From Chitiniphilus eburneus (lineage in GTDB: Bacteria > Pseudomonadota > Gammaproteobacteria > Burkholderiales > Chitinibacteraceae), in assembly GCF_005048205.1 (NCBI RefSeq), contig NZ_SUMF01000012.1, positions 32,505 to 96,504 on the forward strand: 64,000 nucleotides of DNA, given 5' to 3'. Positions 9,454 to 24,221 of this stretch are shown here, piece after piece. Below the pieces are notes generated by a model. It did not search any database, was not told the origin of the DNA, and worked only from the letters and a program-made list of their open reading frames with translations. Each line of letters begins with the position of its first letter. Position 1 is the stretch's first letter. A program made the translations under genes and the position numbers.

Positions 9454-9673
9454 CAAACTTTGGGCCCGCGCCGGCTTGCCGGGGCGGGATTGTCAAAGAC
9501 CGTAGGCGCCGCAAGGCTTAATCGTCAGCACTTTCGAGCGCTGCCAGCCCACGCAGACGGTGTGCCCAATCAAGGTTTTGCCCGGGAGCGTTCGCTTCCG
9601 GGGTCTCCTGAATGAAGGTCGCCGTTGGGGGTGCGAGTGATCGCGCCATATCTCTTGCAAGTGGAGGTAGACC
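9454..9673 (+). promoter_or_regulatory. rplJ leader, probable L10-L12 autoregulatory region
   Basis: A 220-nt non-coding stretch between rplA and rplJ, with GC-rich complementary segments and the box CCCACGCAGACGGTG near 9550. In enterobacteria the L10(L12)4 complex binds a leader at this exact place and represses rplJL translation. I infer the same role from position; I did not fold it. Confidence 0.5.
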
Positions 9674-10171
9674 TTGAGTCTCAATCTCGAAGACAAGAAG
9701 GCCGTCGTAGCTGAGATCGCGGTAGAAGTTGCCAAGGCTCAGACCATCGTCGTTGCCGAGTATCGGGGTATCGGGGTTGCCAACATGACTCAACTGCGCA
9801 AACAAGCGCGTGAGTCCGGCGTTTACCTGCGTGTTCTGAAGAATACGCTGGCACGTCGTGCGGTTCAGGATACGCCGTTCGCCGGTTTGGCTGACCATAT
9901 GGTCGGTCCGCTGGTTTATGGCATTTCCGAAGACCCGGTTGCTGCAGCCAAGGTACTCAACAGTTTTGCCAAGAAGGACGACAAGATCGTCGTCAAGGCC
10001 GGTTCTTATGAAGGCAAGGTGCTGGATGCCGCCCAAGTGGCTGCGCTGGCCTCGATCCCGAGCCGCGAAGAACTGCTGTCCAAGCTGCTTTACGTCATGA
10101 AGGCACCGCTGTCGGGCTTCGCTCGCGGCCTGGCTGCCCTGGCGGAAAAGAAGCAAGGCGAAGCTGCTTAA
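9674..10171 (+). CDS. rplJ: 50S ribosomal protein L10
   Basis: L10 (165 aa) anchors L7/L12 dimers to the ribosome. The start is a rare TTG at 9674, chosen because the frame then reads (M)[14 protein letters not shown] as in the family, with GGAGG 6 nt upstream. No ATG in this region gives the family N-terminus. A weak start codon is consistent with translational control by the upstream leader. rplL follows after 42 nt. Confidence 0.98.
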   Translation: MSLNLEDKKAVVAEIAVEVAKAQTIVVAEYRGIGVANMTQLRKQARESGVYLRVLKNTLARRAVQDTPFAGLADHMVGPLVYGISEDPVAAAKVLNSFAKKDDKIVVKAGSYEGKVLDAAQVAALASIPSREELLSKLLYVMKAPLSGFARGLAALAEKKQGEAA

Positions 10172-10213
10172 TTCGAACCCAATTCGTTTTACCGATTTTC
10201 AGGAGTTTTACAA

Positions 10214-10582
10214 ATGGCTCTGTCCAAAGAAGATATCCTCGAAGCCGTTGCTGGCTTGACCGTGATGGAACTGAACGACCTGGTGAAGGCGTTCGAAGAG
10301 AAGTTCGGCGTGTCCGCCGCTGCCGTGGCTGTGGCTGCTGGCCCGGCTGCCGCCGCTGCCGTGGAAGAGAAGACCGAATTCGACGTCATCCTGACCGGCG
10401 CTGGCGCCAACAAGGTTGGCGTGATCAAGGTCGTGCGTGAAGTGACCGGCCTGGGCCTGAAGGAAGCCAAGGATCTGGTTGACGGCGCTCCTAAGGCAGT
10501 CAAGGAAGCCGTTGCCAAGGCCGACGCCGAAGCAATCCAGAAGAAGCTGGTTGAAGCGGGTGCTACCGCTGAAGTCAAGTAA
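10214..10582 (+). CDS. rplL: 50S ribosomal protein L7/L12
   Basis: L7/L12 (122 aa) forms the stalk that recruits translational GTPases. An N-terminal dimerisation helix, an Ala/Val-rich hinge (about residues 36-53) and the C-terminal factor-binding domain with [16 protein letters not shown] are present. It ends just before an attenuator-like hairpin ahead of rpoB. Confidence 0.99.
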   Translation: MALSKEDILEAVAGLTVMELNDLVKAFEEKFGVSAAAVAVAAGPAAAAAVEEKTEFDVILTGAGANKVGVIKVVREVTGLGLKEAKDLVDGAPKAVKEAVAKADAEAIQKKLVEAGATAEVK

Positions 10583-10604
10583 TACTCTGGTTCACTGCTA
10601 GAGC

Positions 10605-10633
10605 GGCAGGCGGAGCGATCCGCCTGCCATTTT
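10605..10633 (+). terminator. attenuator-like hairpin between rplL and rpoB
   Basis: Perfect 10-bp arms (10605-10614 and 10619-10628) with a GCGA tetraloop, then ATTTTGC. The short U-run suggests partial termination, matching the known rplL-rpoB attenuator that lowers polymerase relative to L7/L12. Confidence 0.7.
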
Positions 10634-10744
10634 GCGTTTGTCCGTGCGGGGTGATCCCGTCCAGGCAGGCGGCAAACCGGAAACCGCTCCACCTGCGTTT
10701 TGCGGTTTGTCCTTTGCGCCCCACTCCATGGAGAGCTTGTGAGT

Positions 10745-14914
<4,170 letters not shown>

Positions 14915-14921
14915 TCGTGTG

Positions 14922-14961
14922 AGGTGTGAGGGGTGCCTGCCAGGGCGGGCGCCTCACACCT
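14922..14961 (+). repeat. inverted repeat in the rpoB-rpoC spacer
   Basis: Perfect 10-bp arms AGGTGTGAGG (14922-14931) and CCTCACACCT (14952-14961) around a GC-rich 20-nt loop. No T-run follows, so a processing or stability hairpin is more likely than a terminator. Confidence 0.75.
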
Positions 14962-14991
14962 GACTCCTCACCCTCACAGGAGAAAGATTCA

Positions 14992-17900
14992 ATGAAAGGC
15001 TTACTCGAGCTCTTCAAGCAAGTCACGCAAGACGAAGAATTCGACGCGATCAAAATCGGGCTGGCCTCGCCCGAGAAGATCCGTTCCTGGTCGTTCGGCG
15101 AAGTGAAAAAGCCGGAAACCATCAACTACCGTACGTTCAAGCCGGAACGCGACGGTCTGTTCTGCGCGCGTATTTTCGGGCCGATCAAGGATTACGAATG
15201 CCTGTGCGGCAAGTACAAGCGCCTGAAGCATCGCGGTGTGATCTGCGAGAAGTGTGGCGTTGAAGTCACGCTGTCCAAGGTGCGCCGCGAGCGCATGGGC
15301 CATATCGAACTGGCCTCGCCGGTTGCCCACATCTGGTTCCTGAAGTCGCTGCCGTCGCGTCTGGGCATGGTGCTGGACATCCCGCTGCGCGATATCGAGC
15401 GCGTGCTGTACTTCGAAGCATTCATCGTGATCGAGCCGGGCATGACCCCGCTCAACCGTGGTCAGTTGCTGACCGAGGACGACTACTTCAACAAGGTTGA
15501 AGAGTACGGCGACGAGTTCGTCGCGATGATGGGCGCCGAGGCCGTGCGCGAACTGTTGAAGAACCTCAACAGCGACCAGGAAATCGCCACGCTGCGTCAG
15601 GAACTGGAAGCCACTGGTTCCGATACCAAGATCAAGAAGATCGCCAAGCGCCTGAAGGTGCTGGAGGCATTCTCCAAGTCCGGCATCAAGCCGGAATGGA
15701 TGATCATGGACGTGCTGCCGGTGCTGCCGCCCGAACTGCGTCCGCTGGTTCCGCTGGATGGCGGCCGTTTCGCCACCTCGGACCTGAACGACCTGTATCG
15801 CCGCGTCATCAACCGGAACAACCGTCTGAAGCGCCTGCTGGAGCTGCGCGCGCCGGACATCATCGTGCGCAACGAAAAGCGCATGTTGCAGGAATCGGTC
15901 GATTCGCTGCTGGACAACGGTCGTCGCGGCAAGGCGATGACCGGCGCCAACAAGCGTCCGCTGAAGTCGCTGGCCGACATGATCAAGGGTAAGGGCGGTC
16001 GCTTCCGTCAGAACCTCTTGGGCAAGCGCGTCGACTATTCCGGCCGTTCCGTGATTACCGTGGGCCCGTACCTGCGTCTGCATCAGTGCGGCCTGCCCAA
16101 GCTGATGGCCCTGGAGCTGTTCAAGCCCTTCATCTTCCACAAGCTGGAAGTGCTGGGCCTTGCCACCACGATCAAGGCTGCCAAGAAGATGGTGGAAAGC
16201 CAGGAAGCCGTGGTGTGGGACATTCTGGAAGAAGTCATCCGCGAACATCCGGTGCTGCTGAACCGCGCGCCGACGCTGCACCGCCTGGGTATCCAGGCGT
16301 TCGAGCCGGTGCTGATCGAAGGCAAGGCGATCCAGTTGCACCCGCTGGTCTGCGCCGCGTTCAACGCCGACTTCGACGGTGACCAGATGGCCGTTCACGT
16401 GCCGCTGTCGCTGGAAGCGCAGATGGAAGCCCGCACACTGATGCTGGCGTCCAACAACGTGCTGTCGCCCGCCAACGGCGAGCCGATCATCGTGCCGTCG
16501 CAGGATATCGTGCTGGGCCTGTACTACATGACTCGCGAAGCCATCAATGGCAAGGGCGAGGGTACGGTGCTGGCCGACGTGGCCGAAGCGCATCGCGCCT
16601 ATGCCAGCAAGGCAGTCACGCTGCAGACGCGCGTCTCGGTGCGCCTGAAGGAATGGTACAAGGACGACAACGGCGACTGGCAGAGCCGCATGGTGCGCAA
16701 GAACACCACCGTGGGCCGTGCCATCCTGTCGGAAATCCTGCCCAAGGGCCTGGACTTCAGCCACATCGACAAGTCGCTGAAGAAGAAGGAAATCGGCCGG
16801 CTGATCAACGCCTCCTTCCGTAGCTGCGGCCTGAAGGACACCGTGGTGTTCGCCGACCAGCTGATGTACACCGGTTTCAGCTACTCCACCCGTGGCGGTA
16901 TCTCGATCTGCGTGGACGACATGCTGGTGCCGAAGGAAAAGGCCGAACTGCTGGGTGCGGCCAATGCCGAGGTCAAGGAGATCGAGCAGCAGTACACGGC
17001 CGGTCTGGTGACCCAGGGCGAGCGCTACAACAAGGTGGTCGATATCTGGGGCCGTGCCGGTGACCAGATCGCCAAGGCGATGATGGCCCACCTGGGCAAG
17101 GAAAAGGTCGTCAACGCCGAAGGCAAGGAAGTCGACCAGGAATCGTTCAACTCGATCTACATGATGGCCGACTCGGGCGCCCGGGGTTCCGCGGCGCAGA
17201 TTCGCCAGTTGGCCGGTATGCGGGGCCTGATGGCCAAGCCGGACGGCTCGATCATCGAGACGCCGATTACCACCAACTTCCGCGAAGGCCTGACCGTTCT
17301 GCAGTACTTCAACTCGACCCACGGTGCCCGTAAGGGTCTGGCCGATACCGCGTTGAAGACCGCGAACTCCGGTTACCTGACACGTCGTCTGGTCGACGTG
17401 ACGCAGGATCTGGTGGTGACCGAGGACGATTGCAACACCAAGAACGGCGTGACGATGAAGGCGGTGGTGCAGGGCGGCGACGTGATCGAAGCGCTGCGCG
17501 ACCGTATCCTGGGTCGTGTCGCAGCGGTGGACATCATCGACCCGGCCACGCAGGAAACCGTGATCGAAGCCGGCACGCTGCTGACCGAAGAACTGGTGGA
17601 GCAGATCGATGTCAGCGGTGTGGACGAAGTCAAGGTGCGTACCCCGCTGACCTGCGAAACCCGCTACGGCCTGTGCGCCAAGTGCTATGGCCGCGATCTG
17701 GGCCGTGGCCATCTGGTGAACTCGGGCGAAGCGGTCGGCGTGATCGCCGCGCAATCGATCGGTGAGCCGGGCACCCAGCTGACCATGCGTACCTTCCACA
17801 TCGGTGGTGCCGCGTCGCGGGCCGCTGCGGCCAGCCAGGTCGAATCGAAGTCCAACGGCAAGGTCGCCTACAGCGCCAACATGCGCTATGTGACCAATGC

Positions 17901-19182
17901 CAAGGGCGATCCGGTGGTGATCGCGCGTTCCGCCGAAGTGCTGGTGCTCGACGAGCACGGCCGTGAGCGCGAGCGCCACAAGGTGCCGTACGGTGCCACG
18001 CTGCTGGTCAAGGACGGCGATGCCATCAAGGCCGGCTCGGTACTCGGCACATGGGACCCGCACGCGCGCCCCATCATTACCGAGTACGCCGGTCAGGTGC
18101 GCTTCGAGAACGTCGAAGAAGGCATCACCGTCGTCAAGCAGGTGGACGACGTGACCGGTCTGTCGACCCTGGTCGTGATCAACGCCAAGACCAAGGCAGG
18201 CTCCAAGGGTGTGCGCCCGCTGGTGCGCCTGCTGGACGAGCGCGGCAACGAAGTGAAGCTGACCGGTACCGATACGCCAGTCACCATCGGCTTCCAGCCG
18301 GGCGCGATTATCACGGTGAAGGACGGCCAGCAGGTTGGCGTGGGTGAAGTGCTGGCGCGGATTCCGCAGGAATCGGCCAAGACCCGCGACATTACCGGTG
18401 GTCTGCCGCGCGTGGCGGAACTGTTCGAAGCACGTTCGCCCAAGGATGCCGGCATGCTGGCCGACATCACCGGCACGATCAGCTTCGGCAAGGAAACCAA
18501 GGGCAAGCAGCGTCTGGTCATCACCGATCCGGACGGCACGCCGCACGAATACCTGATCCCGAAGGAAAAGCACGTGATGGTGCACGACGGGCAGGTGGTG
18601 AACCGTGGCGAAATGATCGTCGATGGGCCGATCGACCCGCACGACATCCTGCGCCTGCAAGGTATCGAAGCGCTGGCGCGTTACATCGTCCAGGAAGTGC
18701 AGGAGGTCTATCGCCTGCAGGGTGTGAAGATCAACGACAAGCACATCGAAGTGATCGTGCGGCAGATGTTGCGCCGCGTGGTGATCTCGGATGCCGGTCA
18801 TTCCGACTTCATCCAGGGTGAGCAGGTCGAGCGTGCCGAAGTGCTGATCGCCAACGACAAGCTCGAAGCCGACGGTAAGGAACTGGCCAAGTTCGACAAC
18901 GTTTTGCTGGGTATCACCAAGGCATCGCTGTCGACCGATTCGTTCATCTCCGCCGCGTCGTTCCAGGAAACCACCCGCGTGCTGACCGAAGCCGCCATCA
19001 TGGGCAAGGTGGACGATCTGCGCGGCCTGAAGGAAAACGTGATCGTCGGCCGTCTGATCCCGGCCGGTACCGGCCTGGCCTACCATCGCAGCCGCAAGCA
19101 ACAGGGCAACAACCCGTTCGATCTGAGCGGTGAGCCGCAAGCAATCGAAAGCGCCACGGTCGGCAGCGAAGAAACGCTCTGA
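14992..19182 (+). CDS. rpoC: RNA polymerase beta' subunit
   Basis: The beta' subunit (1396 aa) holds the catalytic Mg2+ and the clamp. The start at 14992 follows an AGGAG site. Zinc ligands Cys70, 72, 85 and 88 are present. The NADFDGDQM loop places the three catalytic Asp at 460, 462 and 464, the same numbering as E. coli. The second zinc motif appears in [15 protein letters not shown]. The trigger-loop region and C-terminus are intact. It ends the rplKAJL-rpoBC unit; a new promoter for rpsL begins 10 nt later. Confidence 0.99.
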   Translation: MKGLLELFKQVTQDEEFDAIKIGLASPEKIRSWSFGEVKKPETINYRTFKPERDGLFCARIFGPIKDYECLCGKYKRLKHRGVICEKCGVEVTLSKVRRERMGHIELASPVAHIWFLKSLPSRLGMVLDIPLRDIERVLYFEAFIVIEPGMTPLNRGQLLTEDDYFNKVEEYGDEFVAMMGAEAVRELLKNLNSDQEIATLRQELEATGSDTKIKKIAKRLKVLEAFSKSGIKPEWMIMDVLPVLPPELRPLVPLDGGRFATSDLNDLYRRVINRNNRLKRLLELRAPDIIVRNEKRMLQESVDSLLDNGRRGKAMTGANKRPLKSLADMIKGKGGRFRQNLLGKRVDYSGRSVITVGPYLRLHQCGLPKLMALELFKPFIFHKLEVLGLATTIKAAKKMVESQEAVVWDILEEVIREHPVLLNRAPTLHRLGIQAFEPVLIEGKAIQLHPLVCAAFNADFDGDQMAVHVPLSLEAQMEARTLMLASNNVLSPANGEPIIVPSQDIVLGLYYMTREAINGKGEGTVLADVAEAHRAYASKAVTLQTRVSVRLKEWYKDDNGDWQSRMVRKNTTVGRAILSEILPKGLDFSHIDKSLKKKEIGRLINASFRSCGLKDTVVFADQLMYTGFSYSTRGGISICVDDMLVPKEKAELLGAANAEVKEIEQQYTAGLVTQGERYNKVVDIWGRAGDQIAKAMMAHLGKEKVVNAEGKEVDQESFNSIYMMADSGARGSAAQIRQLAGMRGLMAKPDGSIIETPITTNFREGLTVLQYFNSTHGARKGLADTALKTANSGYLTRRLVDVTQDLVVTEDDCNTKNGVTMKAVVQGGDVIEALRDRILGRVAAVDIIDPATQETVIEAGTLLTEELVEQIDVSGVDEVKVRTPLTCETRYGLCAKCYGRDLGRGHLVNSGEAVGVIAAQSIGEPGTQLTMRTFHIGGAASRAAAASQVESKSNGKVAYSANMRYVTNAKGDPVVIARSAEVLVLDEHGRERERHKVPYGATLLVKDGDAIKAGSVLGTWDPHARPIITEYAGQVRFENVEEGITVVKQVDDVTGLSTLVVINAKTKAGSKGVRPLVRLLDERGNEVKLTGTDTPVTIGFQPGAIITVKDGQQVGVGEVLARIPQESAKTRDITGGLPRVAELFEARSPKDAGMLADITGTISFGKETKGKQRLVITDPDGTPHEYLIPKEKHVMVHDGQVVNRGEMIVDGPIDPHDILRLQGIEALARYIVQEVQEVYRLQGVKINDKHIEVIVRQMLRRVVISDAGHSDFIQGEQVERAEVLIANDKLEADGKELAKFDNVLLGITKASLSTDSFISAASFQETTRVLTEAAIMGKVDDLRGLKENVIVGRLIPAGTGLAYHRSRKQQGNNPFDLSGEPQAIESATVGSEETL

Positions 19183-19192
19183 TCCGGCCGGC

Positions 19193-19222
19193 TTGACGAC
19201 AAGGGCTTGATTTTTTTACAAT
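19193..19222 (+). promoter_or_regulatory. promoter of the str operon (rpsL)
   Basis: TTGACG (19193-19198), 18-nt spacer, TACAAT (19217-19222), right after rpoC. The predicted start near 19229 gives a leader of about 110 nt that begins with the hairpin at 19237. Confidence 0.8.
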
Positions 19223-19236
19223 CCCGAGTCTTTTTT

Positions 19237-19272
19237 GGCGACACCCGGTTTCCGGGTGTCGCCGGCTTTATT
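19237..19272 (+). terminator. terminator or attenuator in the rpsL leader
   Basis: Perfect 12-bp arms (19237-19248 and 19252-19263), 3-nt loop, then GGCTTTATTT. It lies downstream of the rpsL promoter, so besides ending rpoC transcripts it would form at the 5' end of str-operon transcripts. Confidence 0.7.
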
Positions 19273-19341
19273 TGGGGTGCCGTTCAGCTGGTATCCCGAG
19301 TAGTCCCCGCAAGGGGTTTTTACACTGAGGAAGTTGAATCA

Positions 19342-19716
19342 ATGCCAACCATCAACCAGCTGGTCCGCAAGGGCCGTGAGAAGGAAGTGGCGAAGAGCAA
19401 GGTTCCCGCGCTCGAAGCCTGCCCTCAAAAGCGTGGCGTATGCACTCGCGTGTACACCACCACACCGAAGAAGCCGAACTCCGCGCTGCGTAAAGTGTGC
19501 AAGGTTCGTCTCACCAACGGGTTCGAAGTCATTTCGTACATCGGCGGTGAAGGCCACAACCTGCAAGAGCACAGCGTCGTGTTGATCCGCGGTGGTCGTG
19601 TGAAGGATTTGCCGGGTGTGCGTTACCACACCGTGCGCGGTTCGCTCGATACCGCCGGCGTCAAGGATCGCAAGCAGTCGCGTTCCAAGTACGGCGCCAA
19701 GCGTCCCAAGGCTTAA
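19342..19716 (+). CDS. rpsL: 30S ribosomal protein S12
   Basis: S12 (124 aa) lies at the decoding centre and sets translational accuracy. The start at 19342 follows TGAGGAAG. The streptomycin-site lysines in [13 protein letters not shown] and [13 protein letters not shown] (equivalents of K43 and K88) are wild type, so the protein looks streptomycin sensitive. First gene of the str operon. Confidence 0.99.
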   Translation: MPTINQLVRKGREKEVAKSKVPALEACPQKRGVCTRVYTTTPKKPNSALRKVCKVRLTNGFEVISYIGGEGHNLQEHSVVLIRGGRVKDLPGVRYHTVRGSLDTAGVKDRKQSRSKYGAKRPKA

Positions 19717-19728
19717 TGCCGGACGCAA

Positions 19729-19786
19729 ACGGCGGAAGGTCGCTGATGCGACGCCGTCGAGTAAGTGGTCGTTCCCATGGACGACC
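19729..19786 (+). promoter_or_regulatory. structured rpsL-rpsG spacer, candidate S7 binding site
   Basis: In the 117-nt spacer, ACGGC-GGAAG-GTCGC-TGAT-GCGAC-GCCGT (19729-19757, spaced) makes two stacked 5-bp stems with a one-sided GGAAG bulge. A second hairpin follows with 6-bp arms at 19767-19772 and 19781-19786. In E. coli S7 represses its operon by binding the S12-S7 spacer. The same role is inferred here from location and shape. Confidence 0.5.
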
Positions 19787-19833
19787 GCGGGGCGGATGGC
19801 CCCAACTGAATGTCACATCAAGGATAGAGAATC

Positions 19834-20304
19834 ATGCCAAGACGTAGAGAAGTTCCGAAGCGCGAAGTGCTGCCGGATCCGAAGTTCGGTTCCACGGAAC
19901 TGACCAAATTCATGAACGTGGTCATGATCGACGGCAAGAAGGCCGTGGCTGAAGGCATCATCTATGGTGCCCTGGCCCAGATCGAAAAGAAGACTGGCAA
20001 GAACGCCATCGAAGTCTTCACCACCGCCATCAACAACGCAAAACCGATCGTCGAGGTGAAGAGCCGTCGCGTCGGTGGTGCGAACTATCAGGTGCCGGTC
20101 GAAGTCCGCCCCAGCCGTCGTTTGGCATTGGCGATGCGCTGGTTGCGTGACGCGGCCCGCAAACGTGGCGAGAAGTCCATGGATCTGCGCTTGGCAGGTG
20201 AGTTGCTCGACGCGGCCGAAGGTCGTGGCGGCGCGATGAAGAAGCGCGACGAAGTGCACCGCATGGCCGAAGCGAACAAGGCGTTTGCCCACTACCGCTT
20301 CTAA
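19834..20304 (+). CDS. rpsG: 30S ribosomal protein S7
   Basis: S7 (156 aa) nucleates assembly of the 30S head and contacts E-site tRNA. It begins [18 protein letters not shown], contains [13 protein letters not shown] and is full length. It follows the structured spacer that may mediate its autoregulation and precedes fusA by 24 nt. Confidence 0.99.
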   Translation: MPRRREVPKREVLPDPKFGSTELTKFMNVVMIDGKKAVAEGIIYGALAQIEKKTGKNAIEVFTTAINNAKPIVEVKSRRVGGANYQVPVEVRPSRRLALAMRWLRDAARKRGEKSMDLRLAGELLDAAEGRGGAMKKRDEVHRMAEANKAFAHYRF

Positions 20305-20328
20305 TGCACAACGCTTAAGGAATCAACC

Positions 20329-22428
20329 GTGGCTCGTAAGACCCCCATCGAGCGGTACCGCAACATCGGTATTTCCGCTCACATCGACGCCGGCAAGACC
20401 ACTACGACCGAGCGTATCCTGTTCTACACCGGCGTGAACCACAAGATTGGTGAGGTTCACGACGGCGCTGCCACCATGGACTGGATGGAGCAAGAGCAGG
20501 AGCGTGGCATTACCATTACTTCGGCTGCGACCACGACCTTCTGGAAAGGCATGGGCATGCAGTTTCCGGAGCACCGCTTCAACATCATCGACACCCCGGG
20601 GCACGTGGACTTCACTATCGAGGTGGAGCGTTCCATGCGCGTTCTGGATGGTGCCTGCATGGTGTACTGCGCGGTAGGTGGTGTGCAGCCCCAGTCGGAA
20701 ACCGTCTGGCGCCAGGCCAACAAGTACCAGGTGCCGCGTCTGGCGTTCGTCAACAAGATGGACCGCCAGGGTGCGAACTTCTTCCGCGTCGTCGAACAGA
20801 TGAAGACGCGCCTGAAGGCCAACCCGGTGCCTATCGTCATCCCCATCGGCGCCGAAGAGCACTTCGTCGGTGTGGTCGACCTGCTGAAGATGCGCGCCAT
20901 TTTCTGGGACGACGCTTCGCAAGGCATGAAGTTCGAGTACCGCGACATCCCGGCCGAGCTGCAAGGCACGGCGCAGGAATGGCGCGAGAAGATGGTCGAG
21001 ACCGCCGCCGAGGCGACCGAAGACCTGATGAACAAGTACCTGGAAGAGGGTGACCTCAGCGAGGAAGAAATCGTTGCGGCGCTGCGCCAGCGCACCCTCG
21101 CCTGCGAAATCCAGCCGATGCTGTGCGGTACCGCGTTCAAGAACAAGGGCGTGCAACGCATGCTCGACGCGGTGATCGAACTGTTGCCGTCGCCGATCGA
21201 CATCCCGCCGGTCAAGGGCACGGATGATCGCGAACGGGAAACCGAGCGTGCTCCTTCCGACGAGGCACCGTTCTCCGCCCTGGCTTTCAAGCTGATGAAT
21301 GACCCGTATGTGGGCCAGCTGACCTTCTTCCGCGTCTACTCCGGTGTGGTGAAGTCCGGCGACAGCGTGCTGAACTCGGTGAAGGACAAGAAGGAACGGA
21401 TCGGCCGTATCGTGCAGATGCACGCCAACGACCGTCATGAAATCGACGAAGTGTGCGCTGGCGACATCGCCGCAGCGATTGGCCTGAAGGAAGTCACCAC
21501 TGGTGAAACCCTGTGTGCCCTCGATGCGCCGATCATCCTCGAGCGTATGGAATTCCCCGAGCCGGTGATTCACGTTGCCGTCGAGCCGAAGACCAAGGCC
21601 GACCAGGAAAAGATGGGCGTTGCCCTGAACCGCCTGGCCAAGGAAGACCCGTCGTTCCGCGTGCGTACCGACGAAGAATCGGGCCAGACCATCATCTCCG
21701 GCATGGGCGAGTTGCACCTCGAGATCATCGTGGATCGCATGCGCCGTGAATTCAGCGTCGAAGCCAATGTTGGCGCACCGCAGGTGGCGTATCGCGAAAC
21801 CGTGACCCAGGTTGCCAAGGATGTGCAAGGCAAGCATGCCAAGCAGTCCGGCGGTAAGGGTCAGTACGGTGATTGCGTGATCACGCTCGAGCCGTCCGGC
21901 GAAGGCAAGGGTTACCAGTTCATCGACGAAATCAAGGGTGGCGTGATTCCCCGCGAATTCATCCCGTCGGTGGACAAGGGTATCCAGAACACGCTGAAGG
22001 CTGGCGTGCTGGCTGGCTTCCCGGTGGTGGACGTGACCGTGCGCCTGACCTTCGGTTCGTACCACGATGTCGACTCGTCGCAGATCGCCTTCGAACTGGC
22101 TGGTTCCATTGCTTTCAAGGAAGCCATGCGCCGTGCCGGTCCGGTGATTCTCGAACCGATGATGGCCGTGGAAGTGGAAACGCCCGAAGAGTACATGGGC
22201 GACATCATGGGCGATCTGTCGTCCCGTCGCGGCATCGTGCAAGGCATGGACGACAACCCTGCCGGCGGCAAGATGATCAAGGCGGAAGTGCCGCTGTCCG
22301 AGATGTTCGGTTACTCGACCACCCTGCGCTCCATGTCGCAAGGTCGTGCCACCTACTCGATGGAATTCAAGCACTACTCCGAAGCGCCGAAGCATGTCGC
22401 TGACGCCATCATGGCCAACAAAAAGTAA
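20329..22428 (+). CDS. fusA: elongation factor G
   Basis: EF-G (699 aa) is the GTPase that drives ribosomal translocation and, with RRF, recycling. It starts with GTG at 20329 behind AAGGAA. G motifs: [15 protein letters not shown] near residue 17, DTPGHVDF and NKMDR. Domains II-V follow to the C-terminus. tufB starts 28 nt downstream. Confidence 0.99.
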   Translation: MARKTPIERYRNIGISAHIDAGKTTTTERILFYTGVNHKIGEVHDGAATMDWMEQEQERGITITSAATTTFWKGMGMQFPEHRFNIIDTPGHVDFTIEVERSMRVLDGACMVYCAVGGVQPQSETVWRQANKYQVPRLAFVNKMDRQGANFFRVVEQMKTRLKANPVPIVIPIGAEEHFVGVVDLLKMRAIFWDDASQGMKFEYRDIPAELQGTAQEWREKMVETAAEATEDLMNKYLEEGDLSEEEIVAALRQRTLACEIQPMLCGTAFKNKGVQRMLDAVIELLPSPIDIPPVKGTDDRERETERAPSDEAPFSALAFKLMNDPYVGQLTFFRVYSGVVKSGDSVLNSVKDKKERIGRIVQMHANDRHEIDEVCAGDIAAAIGLKEVTTGETLCALDAPIILERMEFPEPVIHVAVEPKTKADQEKMGVALNRLAKEDPSFRVRTDEESGQTIISGMGELHLEIIVDRMRREFSVEANVGAPQVAYRETVTQVAKDVQGKHAKQSGGKGQYGDCVITLEPSGEGKGYQFIDEIKGGVIPREFIPSVDKGIQNTLKAGVLAGFPVVDVTVRLTFGSYHDVDSSQIAFELAGSIAFKEAMRRAGPVILEPMMAVEVETPEEYMGDIMGDLSSRRGIVQGMDDNPAGGKMIKAEVPLSEMFGYSTTLRSMSQGRATYSMEFKHYSEAPKHVADAIMANKK

Positions 22429-22456
22429 ACGGTTAACGGATTAAAGGAATAAAGAA

Positions 22457-23647
22457 ATGGCAAAGGAAAAGTTCACGCGGACGAAGCCGCACGTAAACGT
22501 TGGCACGATTGGCCACGTTGACCACGGCAAGACGACGCTGACCGCTGCGATCACCACGATTCTGTCGAAGAAGTTCGGCGGCGAAGCCAAGGGCTACGAC
22601 CAGATCGACAGCGCACCGGAAGAAAAGGCTCGCGGTATCACCATCAACACCGCGCACGTCGAATACGAAACCGAAACCCGCCACTACGCGCACGTCGACT
22701 GCCCGGGCCACGCTGACTATGTGAAGAACATGATCACCGGCGCCGCGCAAATGGACGGCGCCATCCTGGTGTGCTCGGCCGCCGACGGCCCCATGCCGCA
22801 AACCCGCGAGCACATCCTGCTGGCTCGCCAGGTTGGCGTGCCGTACATCATCGTGTTCCTGAACAAGTGCGACATGGTGGACGACGCCGAACTGCTGGAA
22901 CTGGTCGAAATGGAAGTGCGCGACCTGCTGTCCAAGTACGACTTCCCGGGCGACGACATCCCCCTGATCAAGGGTTCCGCACTGAAGGCGCTGGAAGGCG
23001 ACCAGTCGGAAATCGGCGAACCGGCGATCTTCCAACTGGCAGCGGCCCTGGATAGCTACATTCCGGAACCGGAACGCGCCATCGACCTGCCGTTCCTGAT
23101 GCCGATCGAAGACGTGTTCTCGATCTCGGGTCGCGGCACCGTGGTGACCGGCCGTGTCGAACGCGGCATCGTCAAGGTTGGCGAAGAAATCGAAATCGTC
23201 GGTATCAAGCCGACGACCAAGACCACCTGCACCGGCGTGGAAATGTTCCGCAAGCTGCTGGATCAAGGCCAGGCTGGCGACAACATCGGCGCCCTGCTGC
23301 GCGGCACCAAGCGTGAAGACGTCGAGCGTGGCCAAGTGCTGGCCAAGCCGGGTTCGATCACCCCGCACACCAAGTTCACCGGCTCCGTGTACGTTCTGAG
23401 CAAAGAAGAAGGTGGTCGTCATACCCCGTTCTTCAACGGCTATCGTCCGCAGTTCTACTTCCGTACCACCGACGTGACCGGTTCGGTCGAACTGCCGGCT
23501 GGTACCGAAATGGTGATGCCGGGTGACAACGTCGAAGTGGTGGTGTCGCTGATTGCGCCGATCGCCATGGAGCAAGGTCTGCGCTTCGCCATCCGTGAAG
23601 GCGGTCGTACTGTTGGCGCCGGCGTCGTCGCCAAGGTCATCGAGTGA
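22457..23647 (+). CDS. tufB: elongation factor Tu, copy 2
   Basis: A second EF-Tu gene in the str operon, encoding a protein identical to the 5948-7138 copy. From the start codon to about nt 1034 the two genes read identically to me. They differ only at 23491, 23500, 23527 and 23644 (all synonymous) and in the stop codon (TGA here, TAA in copy 1). Upstream and downstream flanks are unrelated. The stop lies 14 nt before the rpsJ start. Confidence 0.99.
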   Translation: MAKEKFTRTKPHVNVGTIGHVDHGKTTLTAAITTILSKKFGGEAKGYDQIDSAPEEKARGITINTAHVEYETETRHYAHVDCPGHADYVKNMITGAAQMDGAILVCSAADGPMPQTREHILLARQVGVPYIIVFLNKCDMVDDAELLELVEMEVRDLLSKYDFPGDDIPLIKGSALKALEGDQSEIGEPAIFQLAAALDSYIPEPERAIDLPFLMPIEDVFSISGRGTVVTGRVERGIVKVGEEIEIVGIKPTTKTTCTGVEMFRKLLDQGQAGDNIGALLRGTKREDVERGQVLAKPGSITPHTKFTGSVYVLSKEEGGRHTPFFNGYRPQFYFRTTDVTGSVELPAGTEMVMPGDNVEVVVSLIAPIAMEQGLRFAIREGGRTVGAGVVAKVIE

Positions 23648-23661
23648 GCGAGAAAAAAGTC

Positions 23662-23973
23662 ATGCAAAGTCAAAAGATTCGCATCCGCCTGAAGGCGTTC
23701 GACTACTCGCTGATCGACCGTTCCGCGCAGGAAATCGTCGAGACCGCCAAGCGCACCGGCGCCGTGGTCAAGGGCCCGGTTCCGCTGCCGACCAAGATCG
23801 AGCGTTTCGACGTGCTGCGTTCGCCGCACGTTAACAAGACTTCGCGCGACCAGTTCGAGATCCGCACCCACCAGCGTCTGATGGACATTGTCGATCCCAC
23901 CGACAAGACCGTTGATGCGCTGATGAAGCTGGATCTGCCGGCTGGCGTGGACGTCGAAATCAAGCTCCAGTAA
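23662..23973 (+). CDS. rpsJ: 30S ribosomal protein S10 (NusE)
   Basis: S10 (103 aa) is a 30S head protein that also serves as NusE in antitermination complexes. The ATG at 23662 ([17 protein letters not shown]) matches the family. A GTG at 23644 that overlaps the tufB stop would add six residues and is less likely. It is read here as the last gene of the str operon. A 248-nt spacer with a promoter and terminator parts it from rplC, unlike E. coli where it opens the S10 operon. Confidence 0.98.
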   Translation: MQSQKIRIRLKAFDYSLIDRSAQEIVETAKRTGAVVKGPVPLPTKIERFDVLRSPHVNKTSRDQFEIRTHQRLMDIVDPTDKTVDALMKLDLPAGVDVEIKLQ

Positions 23974-24098
23974 TCGGAGCGTGCGCAGGCAGGCGGCCTT
24001 TTCATCGGGCAGCCTGCTTCGCCAGAAACAGATTGGTGATCCGCTTTCGCAGTGGATTTGCCAGAAGTGCAGCAACAGGCTTTGGTCGCGCTAAGTGC

Positions 24099-24128
24099 TT
24101 GCGGCGAAAGAAAAAGCTGTGCTAGTAT
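24099..24128 (+). promoter_or_regulatory. extended -10 promoter of the rplC operon
   Basis: TTGCGG (24099-24104), 18-nt spacer, TGC-TAGTAT (extended -10; hexamer 24123-24128). The predicted start, near 24135, falls inside the 5' arm of the following hairpin. Confidence 0.6.
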
Positions 24129-24130
24129 CC

Positions 24131-24169
24131 CGGGCTTGCCGTTTTCAGGACGGCAAGTCCGTTTTTTTT
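24131..24169 (+). terminator. terminator between rpsJ and rplC
   Basis: 8-bp perfect core (24135-24142 with 24150-24157), extended by four further pairs including one G-U, then eight T (24162-24169). A strong intrinsic terminator by appearance. It should end tufB-rpsJ transcripts, leaving rplC to the promoter overlapping it. Confidence 0.82.
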
Positions 24170-24221
24170 ATTCACTGGTTATTGCCGATCAATCGTAATC
24201 GGCCCTGAAAAGGAAATAACT

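Noticed and set aside
15001..19140. 1379-residue open frame antisense to rpoC
   Set aside because: Same artefact; the sense strand encodes a complete beta' subunit with all motifs.
20323..22395. 690-residue open frame antisense to fusA
   Set aside because: Shadow of the fusA codon pattern, no independent ribosome site or motif.
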